Part shown: positions 1 to 10,472 of the stretch, piece by piece
Position numbering within the stretch: the stretch's first letter is position 1
How the letters are laid out: the number at the start of each line of letters is the position of its first letter
Assembly (NCBI GenBank): GCA_951812925.1
Contig: OX638370.1
Coordinates: 37,761,948 to 37,825,947 of the forward strand
Reading direction: 5' to 3'
Origin: Calliopum simillimum
Taxonomy: Eukaryota > Arthropoda > Insecta > Diptera > Lauxaniidae
DNA: 64,000 nucleotides
Position numbers and translations under genes: made by a program
The notes under the pieces: generated by a model
Seen by the model: the letters and a program-made list of their open reading frames with translations, nothing else
Told to the model about the DNA's origin: nothing
Database searches by the model: none

Positions 1-332
1 TGTTTGTTTCAATCAAGTGGACATTGATCGGTTTGCAATAATCGAACTGCCACACCCCCTCCGATTTCGCTGAATTCGGTACGTGGTTTCTTTGATTGCC
101 AAAACCAATAAAAATGGCAAAAAAAAGGAATGTCTATTTTTTTAGTGGATTTTGGAGGGGTGCAAAGTGCAAAAATCAGTAAATGGTGAAAAACACTCCT
201 TCATGTAATTGTCCATATCTTGGACATTTTTTAACCGATTTTTATTTTCGGACCATTTTTGAAAAGTCATTAAATCAGGCTTAAGCAAAGGTAAACTATT
301 TCATAAGGTCTGGTCCAGAAAAATTTCATAGA
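1..332. other. AT-rich non-coding sequence
   Basis: No convincing coding exon, RNA gene or terminal repeat is seen here. Short open frames lack any recognisable protein similarity. Confidence 0.5.
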
Positions 333-1134
333 GTAACTTCGGGTAATGTGATATAGGCGGGTTATGTGCTATACCAGCATATCTCCTTAAATAAACAACT
401 CGCGATAATGATTTTTTCGTCAACACCACAGTAACTGAAAAAGAAACGTGCTGCAAGTTTTTGACCGCTCACCTTTATTTATTCTGCCTTCAGTGTGGTA
501 AAATCGATTTAGCAGTGAATCAAAACTTTATTCTGCTAGTGGGTGAATAAACCTAACCATAAATCAATTGAATTTTTTATTTGCTGGAGTGCGTTTTTCA
601 AAAATGACCTAATTGTTTTAAAACTGAAAGGTAATGTGCTATAGTGCACTTCTGTCACCGAAAATATTTGATGTTCCACATGCAATACAAAATGTTTGGC
701 ACGATGATCTTTTGGCCCAAATCTAAAACGTTTTTCCTTATCAACAATTTGTTGGTTCAACATTTTTATATAAAGGTCACAGTTTTTAAGAAAAATGAGG
801 TAAAGCTTTGTAAAAGCGATTTTAGTAATGTTAATCACTCCTTACCTGAAGTAAAAGTTCCACAACTAAAGTTTCTTTATAACATGATGATCTTTTTGCC
901 GAAAATGCAATTTGTTGGGATATGGGATATAGTATATCACATTACCCGCCAATTTTATTTTTTAACTTTTTTTGCCTTTTTTCAATTTTGTTGAAATAGC
1001 TTAAGATTGGCTCACGCTAAAGAGCTGCAAAATCATAATATACTGCACAATACATTAATAAAACATAATACATACTTTGAAAACTTGTGCAATTTAAAAA
1101 ACAAAAATGCCTATATCACATTACCCGAACTTAC
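333..1134. mobile_element. MITE-like element with 25-bp terminal inverted repeats
   Basis: The sequence at 333-357 is repeated in inverted orientation at 1110-1134 with one mismatch; the core is TTCGGGTAATGTGATATAGG. Related fragments of the same motif recur inside (for example near 925-952). The overlapping open frames on both strands do not look like proteins. The end structure suggests a non-autonomous DNA element; the superfamily is not assigned because no clear target duplication is visible. Confidence 0.6.
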
Positions 1135-2082
1135 TATACTTTTGTTTCTTAAGATTATGATTTAGCTGATGATCTGCAAGGTCGAAATATGGGTGCTAGT
1201 TTTTCTATATAACATTACGATTAAAAATATATAGTACACTTGGTGATAGCGCTTTAAACAAAAAGGCTGTCTAGCAATCAATAACAAGTTCGAAAACTGA
1301 TTTTGTCCACTTTCTTAAAAAACTGGATTTAAAATTTTTAGTTATAGCTAAAAAAAAAAAACAAGTGCATTAAAAAAGCACAAAAAAATGCTCCTTGACC
1401 TACTTTTGTATCCTTCCAAAATATATTTTGTGGAAAGAAAAAGAAATAACCTTTAATATGAATCAAAAATTAAGATGGTATGTTTTACGGTTCAGGAATA
1501 ATGATTTTTTGAACATTCCAAAATTTGAAATTGATAGTAATCGAAACAAAAGCTATAATCTCCAATGGACATTGCTGCCTTTGTTTTGATTGACAGTTTA
1601 TGACCATAGATATGTATTGGATAGAAACGTATCAAATGCAACTAAATATATAGTGGCATTATCAGATGCATTCATGAAAAAACTGAAGATTACTGCCTTT
1701 GTTTCTATGACCCTCCTATGTTTGTACAATAGGGTTTTGCATAAAATTAAATGCTCTACAAATTGCTGCTATGAGAATTCAAAAAAAAAAAAAAAAAAAA
1801 AATATTAATTTTCAGTGGAAAACAAAGAAAATATTTGCGTCGTTTACATGATTGATCGATCTACAACACAGAAATATTAGTAGATTTTTCTTAAGGCACT
1901 GCAAGTTATCACTCCAAGTTGAACTTTTTCCACAACAAATTGTTCTTTCTTCGATTCAAATAAAAAAACCTTTTTCCAAATCAAATAAGTTTGCCGTTTT
2001 CCGTTTTTTGGAGCATTTTAACCCATGATGTATGGGTCTTTTTGACCCCTTTTTCCCCCAAAACTGGGTTATAATGGGTTTT
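1135..2082. other. AT-rich non-coding sequence
   Basis: No gene is supported. The stretch includes a run of about 20 A at 1781-1800, preceded by open frames without recognisable domains. Confidence 0.5.
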
Positions 2083-2577
2083 GAGCATGGCTTGTGCTTC
2101 GTTTATGGATTGACTTTTCAAATTTTCAGACCCTAAAATCATTTATTTTTTTTAAAAAAGTAGTCACAAAACGGTACATTTGAAAAAAGAACAGACCATA
2201 CCAAACCTAAAGCAGTCATTTTAATTTTTTTCTTTGAATTGCTATATATCGTATGGTTTCCGAGATATCGTACCCTAAATGTTCAAAAACACCGCTTTAT
2301 TGTAAGTTGTAAGCAGTAAAATACGAAACATCTGATTACTGCCACTGCCGCATTGTAGTTCCGCTATTAGGGTAAGATATCTCGGAAACCATACTATATA
2401 TAGCAATTCTTATGCCAGACACGGACTTACCATCGAAAAATACTATTTATTTTTTTTAACTTGTGTTTTTTTTTTTGAGTACCGCTTTTCGACCTCTTTT
2501 TAAAAAATAAATAGGTACGGTTTTAGGGTTTGGAAATTTGAAAAGTACATCCATAAATAAGGAGCAAGCCATGCTCA
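2083..2577. repeat. Fold-back (large imperfect palindrome)
   Basis: The left arm begins GAGCATGGCTTG and the right arm ends CAAGCCATGCTC. The arms pair imperfectly through a shared CGGTTTCCGAGATATC-type segment towards a centre near 2320. A diverged piece of the right-hand flank, containing AAAAGTACATCCATAA, recurs near 39150-39235. No protein is encoded. Confidence 0.65.
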
Positions 2578-3364
2578 CAACGGTGATCCACTTTTTTCAT
2601 ACTTTCCACTCGTTGAGACCCGCCGTGGACAAGAAATGCTTAAAACTTAAGAATAAAGCGTAAAATATTTATTTCATCGTTCGACTTTTTTCCTACTCAG
2701 TCGGATACATTTCTTAGAAGAAAGAACATGAAATTTTTACGCCCTTCGAACGGGACAGAGAAAATAAAACACTATTAGCAAACAATTCTTAAATAGCAAA
2801 GTGAATAATAAAAGTGTGGAAAAAAAAGGTCTACTTCCCTTCTTGCAGCAACATTTCACCCATAACCAACTACGCTGCAAAAATTATTAAATTTGTTGTA
2901 TACTTTTGGAGTAAAGCTCCCCCTGCTTAAAATTCCGTCATCAAAAAATTTTTGCCGCCACTCGTTTTCCTGTTGTCGAAAAATCAAATGTTCAAATGTG
3001 ATTAATCGAACGTTGGTTTACAAATACTGCCAAACGTGATTGGTGAACATCGAGCGATCTCGTTTTTTACTGTGTCCGTCCGTAGATGCCAGTTGAAAGG
3101 GCGCTGCCCATAAGCCTCGTAACTCTAAAATGTACCCCTTCCTCGTATGTGACTACATTTTACTTCACGCTACAGGGATTTTATTTTATGGTATGTGATA
3201 AGCGCCAGCATTCGCTTAATCGAACACTAACTTTGACTCATACCTGTGCTATTCAGGCATTAACAGGTGTTGATTTATGAAATGCCAATGATAGCTTGAT
3301 TCATTGCCCATAAAACCTCATGATTAATTTCTTTTTTTTTTTTTTGTAATATTATATTTTTAAT
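2578..3364. other. Non-coding intergenic sequence
   Basis: No gene is supported. A 64-codon open frame at 3086-3280 has no recognisable feature and no sign of splicing or conservation. Confidence 0.45.
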
Positions 3365-3508
3365 GACGGTATTCCTTTAAACGTATAAGTGCCTCGAAAA
3401 CCTCGTAAACTCGTTATATACTAAGTAGTTGTCCAAATCAATAAGAACTTTGACAGTTTTACGAGTTTACGAGGTTTTCGAGGCTTTTACACGCTTACAG
3501 AAATATCC
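3365..3508. mobile_element. Short palindromic MITE, copy 1
   Basis: Ends are GACGGTATTCC and GAAATATCCC. Inside is a perfect 23-bp inverted pair (CCTCGAAAACCTCGTAAACT and its complement, plus three bases) separated by about 55 bp. A second copy of the same element lies at 50087-50217. Length and structure fit a very small non-autonomous DNA element. Confidence 0.7.
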
Positions 3509-3610
3509 CAAATGTTATTTAAAAGAAAGGTCTATTAACAAGTAATTTTTCTCCCTCCACCCTCAAACTGCTGGAGGGGGTGGGGAAGTAGTAAATACTA
3601 TTTTCGAATA

Positions 3611-3738
3611 GCCAAAAAATCAAAGTATGAAATATAAGTAATTATTTCTCTGAAATCAGCCAAAAAATCAAAGTATGAAATATAAGTAATTATTTCTCTG
3701 AAATCAGCAAATGAGTTTCTCTGAAATCAGCAAATGAG
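3611..3738. repeat. Nested tandem duplications (48 bp x2, then 23 bp x2)
   Basis: A 48-bp unit beginning GCCAAAAAATCAAAGTATG occurs twice in a row without visible divergence. It is followed by a 23-bp unit containing TTTCTCTGAAATCAGCAAAT, also twice. The near identity suggests recent duplication or an assembly effect. Confidence 0.9.
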
Positions 3739-4236
3739 TTGATCAAGTCTATTCGTTACAATTACAAATAGTTTAGCTCGACGGTTACTTTTAATTTATT
3801 TCTGCATCACTAGCGATTGCGCTCTTTTATTTTACAAAGAGAAAAGTTGTCTGCTTCTCTTTCACGTTGACGTTATTTAATCAGCTGTTGCCAGACTTCT
3901 TGTATGGATGACTTCGTTGAATGAAGCAATTGACATTTTTATTGATTTTGCGAGACCGAAGGAAAATAAGATAGATTCTTTTCCAACGAAATAAAATGCA
4001 AATTTTTTAAGTGAGATCAATTTTAGAATTTGTCAACATCTTGTTTCGTTGTGATGATTTATATATTTCTAAAATTTGCTGCGTAGTAAAGTCAAGACTT
4101 TGTGTTAAACTTCTTTCTCCATCTGGCAACACGCATTTCATTGGTTGTCAAATATATCAGCTGTTCAGCTGACTATTCAGCTTAATAAAGTAGTAAGCTC
4201 AATAATGGAAATTTCAATTTAAATTTTAAAAAAACC
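3739..4236 (+). promoter_or_regulatory. Presumed promoter and 5' leader of the U11/U12-65K gene
   Basis: This is the non-coding stretch directly upstream of the 4237 start codon. It is AT-rich, has several CAGCTG motifs (near 3880 and 4160) and no convincing TATA box. The role is inferred from position only. Confidence 0.3.
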
Positions 4237-5613
4237 ATGACAAAAACAAAAGAAAACTTAACATCGAATACGATACTTTTGAAAAATTTACCAAGAGAAG
4301 TGGAAGCGCTAACTGAAATTCTAATAAAATTACAAACGCAGCCCGTGGATATAAAACCCTTTGGAAGGCGTCGTGCGTTGCTGAACTATCAAAATGCTGA
4401 CGAAGTAAACACAGCATTGGAACATCTACAAGGACTAGTGGTGCAAAATAGAAAAATCTCTGCAATACGCTTTTACAAAAATGTCGATGCCAGCTATAAA
4501 ACTGAAACGGAAAAGTTGGCTAGTGCAGCAAGAAAAGACAAAGTCACAAGATCAACACAAACTCAATTTGCAGGAGGCGGCGCTGCTTCAATGATACCAG
4601 CACTAAGTGATTATGTACGCCAGCTGTATGCTTGTGATTCAACATTGGATTTTAAACAACCGCCGCCAGCATTCTTGCGTTACGCTTATCCAAGAATTAC
4701 TCCTGTCATACTGGATTCAATTTGCATTGCTTTGATGAGTAATACACAGTTTTATACGCAAGTTCTACATCTAATGAATCGCATGAACTTGGAACCGCCT
4801 TTTGAGCCACGCAGAGAAAAGAAATTTGTGCTACCTAACGAGCCACGTGAAGTAGCAACACAAACTGAGTTAGCTACAAGCGATATCGTCGCAAATTTGA
4901 CAAAACCCACCGAAGAATCTCCAGAAGAATCAGAATTGGAAAGTTCTGCAGATGAAAGAGAAGAAGCAATGAAAAAACTTCAAATCAAGCGCAAAAAACC
5001 AAATCCAAAAACACAAGAGGAGCAATATAGGAAACGTGCACGACTATTAATACAGTCGACACTACTGAAAAAGTCAACGCTTACAACTGCAGCATCAAAT
5101 GAACCGTCAAGCACAGCAAGTGTGCCACCCACAAGTGCTAAAAAGTTGCAGGAGGCATTTGAATCCGCCACAAAATTGCGTGCATCAAAAATTGCTGTAA
5201 ACTTTGCATCAAAACAAAAAGCTGCTCCCAAAGTTATTACGACTGCTGAAAGACCGGCTTTCGAACCACCCGCCGATATGTCGACACAACGTTTAAGCGC
5301 TGCTCAAATGCTGGAATTACCGCTATATAAGAATTATGTACAAGGTACACCAAGTAATAAACTTTATATTAAAAATCTTGCCAAAGATGTAGAAGCTATA
5401 GACCTACGGTCGATTTTTACACGCTTTGTGGCACAATCTGCGCAATTAGATGTTAAGGTAATGCAACAGGGACGCATGAAAGGTCAAGCTTTTGTAACAT
5501 TTAATGAAGTTGCTGATGATCAGATAGAATTGGTTGTAGGCAGGGCATTGCAAGAAACAAACGGATTTCTGTTAAAGCAAAAGCCAATGATTGTATGCTT
5601 TGGTCGAAAATAA
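4237..5613 (+). CDS. RNPC3: U11/U12 small nuclear ribonucleoprotein 65 kDa protein (RNPC3-like)
   Basis: An uninterrupted 458-residue protein, close to the length of the animal family. An N-terminal RRM covers about residues 10-85 (ILLKNLP as its RNP2-like strand). The family-specific central block, about residues 143-189, has proline-rich PPPAFLRYAYP followed by FYTQVLHLMNRMNLEPPF. A charged lysine-rich linker follows. A C-terminal RRM (about 372-457) shows RNP2 KLYIKNL and RNP1 KGQAFVTF. In animals this protein bridges the U11 and U12 snRNPs of the minor spliceosome: the C-terminal RRM binds U12 snRNA and the N-terminal RRM contacts the U11-59K protein. The start is the first ATG after stops in this frame, with an A-rich leader ending AAAACC. 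An AATAAA overlaps the stop codon. The gene is single-exon here and convergent with the small gene at 5703-6080. Confidence 0.93.
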   Translation: MTKTKENLTSNTILLKNLPREVEALTEILIKLQTQPVDIKPFGRRRALLNYQNADEVNTALEHLQGLVVQNRKISAIRFYKNVDASYKTETEKLASAARKDKVTRSTQTQFAGGGAASMIPALSDYVRQLYACDSTLDFKQPPPAFLRYAYPRITPVILDSICIALMSNTQFYTQVLHLMNRMNLEPPFEPRREKKFVLPNEPREVATQTELATSDIVANLTKPTEESPEESELESSADEREEAMKKLQIKRKKPNPKTQEEQYRKRARLLIQSTLLKKSTLTTAASNEPSSTASVPPTSAKKLQEAFESATKLRASKIAVNFASKQKAAPKVITTAERPAFEPPADMSTQRLSAAQMLELPLYKNYVQGTPSNKLYIKNLAKDVEAIDLRSIFTRFVAQSAQLDVKVMQQGRMKGQAFVTFNEVADDQIELVVGRALQETNGFLLKQKPMIVCFGRK

Positions 5614-5702
5614 AATATTGGAATGGAAACACAAATTAAACGATTTTTATTTTACATATAATTTTAGACTATACATATCGGTAAAATATTCATATTTTAT
5701 TA

Positions 5703-6080
5703 TTAATAGTAACATATTTTGCTATGAAAATGCTGGGCCCTCGCAGACCAGAATCGGATAAAACAAGACAGCGCTTTTGAGAATTCTTTACCCAATTCCA
5801 TGGCATTTTGGAAGGTTTCATCGCGTTTTTCTTGAGCGGCTTTTTTGCGATGTGGTGATCGGATTCGATACGATAATTCCTTAATATCCTCAATGTCTTT
5901 GAATAGTCGATTTAACCGCACTTCGCGCATTCTCTTTTCAATGCTTCGATCATTGAAGGCCTTCATGCGTTCGTACTCCTCTTGAAGTTTTTGCAGCTGA
6001 TAACTTTTTTTACTTGCTAACAGCATACGTTGAAATAATGGTGTCGAATTAATTTGATATAACATTTTTTCAATTTTCAC
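5703..6080 (-). CDS. Small basic helical protein of unknown function
   Basis: A 125-residue open frame on the minus strand, convergent with the U11/U12-65K gene and separated from it by 89 bp. I do not recognise the family. Residues 25-95 are rich in K, R, E and Q without proline until RIRSPHRKKAAQEKRDETF, so mostly helical or coiled-coil structure is likely. There is no signal peptide, membrane segment or cysteine cluster. A second in-frame methionine six codons in could be the real start. An AATAAA on the minus strand lies about 55 bp past the stop. Composition is unlike the poly-K/N frames around it, which supports a real gene, but a chance frame cannot be excluded. Confidence 0.55.
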   Translation of the reverse strand: MKIEKMLYQINSTPLFQRMLLASKKSYQLQKLQEEYERMKAFNDRSIEKRMREVRLNRLFKDIEDIKELSYRIRSPHRKKAAQEKRDETFQNAMELGKEFSKALSCFIRFWSARAQHFHSKICYY

Positions 6081-6480
6081 TTGGCCAATTTACAAAATTC
6101 AATATTTAGTAGTTTTATTTAACAAGAAATTTTAACAAAAACTGATAACTCTGAATAATATGACTTTTATCGAAAAGAATATAATTATTTAGTCAAAGGT
6201 ATCTAGCGTTAAGAATTAAAAAAAATAAAAAAGTGGGTTTTCCATTCGGCGATCAAAAATCTATATGTGTTAAACGAATACAAATTTTAATGCAGTTTTT
6301 TGCAATCGAAAGAAAAAATTTGAGCCATCGCAAAAAATTTGGATATTTTCCCTTCATAACTTTTTTTTTATGGAAAGTTGAATTTTCTGCGTATTTCCTT
6401 CCATGCATTTAACTGCAAAAATTAAAATTTTTTTAGAATTAAATTAGCTAGCCCCGGCATGGATAAAGTCCATGTTTTCT
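6081..6480. other. AT-rich intergenic sequence
   Basis: Nothing beyond poly-A and poly-T runs is visible. It may hold the promoter of the minus-strand gene ending at 6080. Confidence 0.4.
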
Positions 6481-6660
6481 ATCTGGATGGAAGTTGGGCA
6501 ACATAATGTACCAAGTTTCATAATGATAGCTGCTAGAGGTGCAGAGATATAGCATTTTAAGTGTTTTTTAGTATGGGAGTGCAACGTCCTTCGTATGAAT
6601 CCTCCATTTTGTGTAAGGTGTTCGATAGATACTATTTACATCTACATATGTATGTACAAA

Positions 6661-7564
6661 CCCAAGAGGAAAAATTTCTAGCGCTTCTGATCCAAGCACT
6701 TCAAAAGTGCTTGTCACCATAGAAATTTAGAAGCGCTATCACAATGATTTTTTATAAGGCTGCAGTAAGAACAACGTGAGTTCGAAACCAGCCCGGTAGA
6801 TTTTTTTTTTTTTTACTTTTTTTTTACTTTTTTTTTACTTTTTTTTGCTTTATTTTTTTTTTTAATTAAATATTTTTTATTCAACATCTTTTATTTCACT
6901 TTTCTATTTTCCTTTGTCTTATTAATTTACTTTTGTTTAACCGAATTGAAATTGATTACACAATGATTCCATATAAGGCTGCAGTAAGAACAACGTGAGT
7001 TCGAACCCAGCCCGGGTGATTTTTTTTTTCCGTTTTTTTATTTGTTTTTGCTTTATTCTTATTTTTATTAAAATATTTTTTATTCAACCTTTTTTATTTC
7101 ACTTTTCTATTTTAGTTTCTCTTTTTTATTTACTTTTGCTTACTTGAATTGAAACTGATTGCACAATGATTCTATGTAATGCTGCAGGATAACATTTGCT
7201 TAATATACAAATTTAATACATCTTCAGATCATCGGGCGTTGGTGGAGCGGTCTAAAGGGTTGGTAAATGTAGGAAAAAATATCTTGCACGCGGAGGGTCG
7301 TGGATTCAAATCCTGGCGCGGCCAGTTCTTTTTTTTTTCCTTTTTTTTCTTTTTTTTAATTTTATTGAAAAAACGCTTACCGCAGCATTACAAATAAGCG
7401 CTTTAAAAACTCTTTTTTGGTAAGGCTGCGGTAAGCTTTTGCTCGCTTACATCCTATGACATGCAATGTTAAAAAGAAATTATTGTTCTAACGGAGCGGA
7501 AGCGCTTATTGGTGAAAAGGATGCGCTTCGGAAGGGTTTTTGAAGCACTTCTTTTCCCCTTGGG
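6661..7564. mobile_element. TIR element with CCCAAG ends, copy 1
   Basis: Ends are CCCAAGAGGAAAA and TTTTCCCCTTGGG. Subterminal GAAGCGCTT/AAGCGCTTC and CAAGCACTTC/GAAGCACTT pieces are also inverted. No transposase is encoded. The interior holds two boxes reading GTTCGAACCCAGCCCGG (or GTTCGAAACCAGCCCGG) followed by long T-runs, and one tRNA-Leu-like segment at 7231-7325. A second copy at 8855-9725 is collinear along its length. Confidence 0.75.
7231..7325 (+). repeat. tRNA-Leu-like segment with pol III A and B boxes
   Basis: GGTGGAGCGGTCTAAAG resembles the D-arm/A-box of tRNA-Leu, and GTGGATTCAAATCCTGG resembles a T-arm/B-box. Between them is a long A-rich variable part, and a T-run follows immediately. 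The acceptor ends do not pair well, so this looks like a SINE head or tRNA relic rather than a working tRNA gene. A matching segment is in copy 2 at 9401-9492. Confidence 0.6.
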
Positions 7565-8250
7565 AAGTTTTATAACGATAGTTGCTGTGGGTGAGGAGCC
7601 GAAATATTTTCTTTTTTGTATGAGGGGCACAACACCCCCAAGTTTATCTCCCCTACTTTTAGTAAAATATACGCTCACTTATAGTTTCATAACGATAGCT
7701 GCTATAGATACAAAAATATAGCCTATTAAGGTTCTTTTTTTATATAGAGGGTACAACGCCACTGATCCAATCCCTGCATTTTTTGCATTGCTTCTAGCAT
7801 ATACTTTGTACATTAATATTTTAAGTTTCAAAACTGATATAGCTGCAGAATAATTGAAAGTTCAGAATTTTTTTTTGCATTGGGGGTGCAATGCCCCTAA
7901 CTTTAATATATATGGACAGTATTATGCAATAATGAGTCAACCCACTCGAAATTAGTTTTGAGATATTTACGTTTTTATGTAAATGTCGTAGAACAAATGA
8001 TATGAAAATGTCAAACAAATTTTGTTGTTTTCAACCTCTTGTTAACAATATTTAGGTTCGGTTTCTTAAAAAAAAGGTGCTTCTTCATATTTAGAAGCGA
8101 ACTGTATTCATAAGTCGAAAAAAATTTGTTTGAGGGTTGACTCGTTATTGCATAACAGTGTCCATATAGAGTTTTGAATGTTTTTTTGTGTGTGGGATGC
8201 AAAGCACCAACATTTTATACCCTTTTTAAACGGTACTAACCTGGCCGAAG

Positions 8251-8682
8251 GTAAGACGCAGATATAGTTCAAATACGTCTTCGAAATTTTAGTGGTTTAA
8301 GCGCAATGCGATGACAAAAAAAAAAAAAAAACACTTACTTACCCTCACAAGATTCATTTACGGCCATAAAACCAAAATTCTGTAATACATTTTCAACCCA
8401 AAGAATATATTGGGATAAAACATTTTTTGAACTTTGAAGCAAGAATAAAAACCTCAAGAAAGTGACTAGTTGGTGAAAACGAGATCTTGTTTAGCATTCA
8501 GTAAACTTTCTGAAATATCGGTTCTGATTTTTTGTAATGACAAAATGCTGTTTTTTGTAGACTTGTGTTATTCACACCCATCCTCAATTAAAAATAAGCT
8601 TCGTTAAAATGCCTGATGAAACGGTTCCCGGCATTTTATTCCAGCTATTTCATAGTTTCTAACTGATCCTTTTTTAAAATGG
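8251..8682. other. Non-coding intergenic or intronic sequence
   Basis: No gene or clear repeat boundary is seen. If the exonuclease gene has upstream exons, this could be intronic. Confidence 0.35.
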
Positions 8683-8854
8683 GGGGCTGTTCATAAATAA
8701 CGCCACACGAATTTTACCATTTTCGGACCCCCCACCTCTCCATGTCACACTCTGTCACATTTTCATAGACCCTCCCCCTATTTGTGACATCACTTTCTGA
8801 CCTTTTATACCTTAAAATTAATTGAAAGGTTTTTTTTTTAATTTTATGTTTACT

Positions 8855-9725
8855 CCCAAGAGGAAAAATTTCTAGCGCTTCTGATCCAAGCACTTCAAAA
8901 GTGCTTGTCCCCATAGAAATTTAGAAGCACTATCACAATGATTTTTTATAAGGCTGCAGTAAGAACAACGTGAGTTCGAACCCAGCCCGGGAGATTTTTT
9001 TTTTTTACTTTTTTTTGCTTTATTTTTTTTTTTAATTAAATATTTTTTATTCAACATCTTTTATTTCACTTTTCTATTTTCCTTTCTCTTATTAATTTAC
9101 TTTTGTTTAACCGAATTGAAATTGATTACACAATGATTCCATATAAGGCTGCAGTAAGAACAACGTGAGTTCGAACCCAGCCCGGGTGATTTTTTTTTTC
9201 CGTTTTTTATTTGTTTTTGCTTTATTTTTCTTTTTTATTAAAATATTTCTTATTCAACCTTTTTTATTTCACTTTTCTACTTTAATTTCTCATTTTTATT
9301 TACTTTTGCTTACTTGAATTGAAACTGATTGCACAATGATTCTATGTAATGCTGCAGGACAACATTTGCTTAATATACAAATTTAATACCTCTTCGTATC
9401 ATCGGGCGTTGGTGGAGCGGTCTAAAGGGTTGGTAAATGTAAGAAAAAAATATCTAGCACGCGGTCGTGGACTCAAATCCTGGCGCGGGCAGTTTTTTTC
9501 TTTTTTTTCTTTTTTTTTAATTTTATTGAAAAAACGCTTACCGCAGCATTACAAATAATCGCTTTAAAAATCCTTTTTTGGTAAGGCTGCAGTAAGCTTT
9601 TGCTCACTTACATCCTATGACATGCAATGTTAAAAAAAAAGTATTGTTCTTACGGAGCGGAAGCGCTTATTGGTGAAAAGGATGCACTTCAGAAGGGTTT
9701 TTGAAGCACTTCTTTTCCCCTTGGG
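8855..9725. mobile_element. TIR element with CCCAAG ends, copy 2 (nested)
   Basis: Collinear with the element at 6661-7564 over its whole length: same CCCAAGAGGAAAA start, both GTTCGAACCCAGCCCGG boxes, the tRNA-Leu-like part, and the CCCCTTGGG end. The differences are small indels in T-runs and scattered substitutions. It is inserted in the GGGGCTGTTCAT-type element, giving relative order of insertion. Confidence 0.75.
9401..9492 (+). repeat. tRNA-Leu-like segment, second copy
   Basis: Same A-box-like and B-box-like arrangement as at 7231-7325, with CTCAAATCC in the B-box position and a T-run directly downstream. Confidence 0.55.
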
Positions 9726-9926
9726 CTTACAAATTCTATTTTCAACACAACTATTTTGTCTCAATCTTGTTTGTTTTTTGTGACATCACACTTTCCAAGA
9801 CCAACAGACCCCACTCTGCCACACTTTGTCACAAATTTGTGAACCCCCCCCCCCACTCCCCTAAAAGTGTGACCGAATTTATGAACAGCCCCTGAGGTCG
9901 AAAAACGGTACATTTGAAAAGAACAA

Positions 9927-10460
9927 CAAACCAAAATAGTAATTTTCGATGTATTTGTCGGTACTGAATCCGATTCCAGTCTCGGAATCGCATTATCACA
10001 TATTTTTGATATACTCTAACCTAATAGTTAAAAAACACTATTTTTTGAGGTTATAGGGAGGACGCACGAAATTGTTTTGCTCTTTTATACTAAATGCATC
10101 GCTTAGTACTATTCTTCGTTTTAAAAATAAACTATGATTTGGTCTTGCATGGTTTTCTTTTAAAAATTTGAAAATAAGACCATGTAGTCAAAAATCATGT
10201 ATCATAATTTTTTACTTTCACGAATCATTTTAATGTGGTCATTACTTTGTAAGGAAGAATCATACAAGACCAGTTCATAACTTATTTTGAAGAAGAAGAA
10301 TAGAACTTAGCGATGCATTTGGTAGAAAAGCGTCGTGTTTTTGAACTTTTCGGTTAGAATATTTCAAAAACCATACGTGATAGTGCGATTTTGAGACTGG
10401 ATTTGGACTCAGTACCGTGAAATATATCGAAAATTACTATTTTGGTTTTGGTATGTTGTG
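9927..10460. repeat. Fold-back element
   Basis: The segment with CCAAAATAGTAATTTTCGAT near 9940 is repeated inverted near 10425-10445. The arms continue through matching GGTACTGA, CAGTCT and CTAACC blocks, then TGCATCGCTTAG/CTTAGCGATGCA, to a centre near 10200. No protein is encoded. Confidence 0.7.
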
Positions 10461-10472
10461 TTTTTGTTTTTT

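Larger units (their letters stand above)
6481..8250. repeat. Degenerate ~170-bp tandem repeat, interrupted by a transposon
   Basis: The phrase AAGTTTCATAATGATAGCTG, then 'atatagcatttt', then a G-rich 'gggtgcaacgcccc' recurs with divergence near 6510, 7567, 7685 and 7826. The same unit appears at 55060-55440. The element at 6661-7564 sits inside one unit: its left flank ends ...tacaAA and its right flank resumes AAgtttt. No protein is encoded. Confidence 0.6.
8683..9892. mobile_element. DNA element with GGGGCTGTTCATAAAT ends, carrying a nested insertion
   Basis: The left end reads GGGGCTGTTCATAAAT and the right end is its inverted form (ATTTATGAACAGCCCC). Both subterminal regions carry C-rich stretches and TGTGACATCA motifs in inverted orientation. 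No transposase remains. The CCCAAG-end element at 8855-9725 lies inside and separates the two halves. No clear target duplication was found, so the superfamily is left open. Confidence 0.65.

Noticed and set aside
536..994. Overlapping 100- and 116-codon open frames on both strands
   Set aside because: They lie inside a TIR-bounded repeat, have F/K/N-rich composition and no recognisable domain.
2083..2577. microRNA precursor
   Set aside because: The palindrome is hundreds of bases long and belongs to a dispersed repeat family, unlike a microRNA hairpin.
7231..7325. Functional tRNA-Leu gene
   Set aside because: The A and B boxes match but the acceptor and anticodon arms do not pair convincingly, and it sits in a repeated element.
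7179..7397. Open frame repeated at 9349-9558
   Set aside because: The similarity reflects duplication of the TIR element; the frame runs through a tRNA-like part and a poly-T tract, so it is not a protein.
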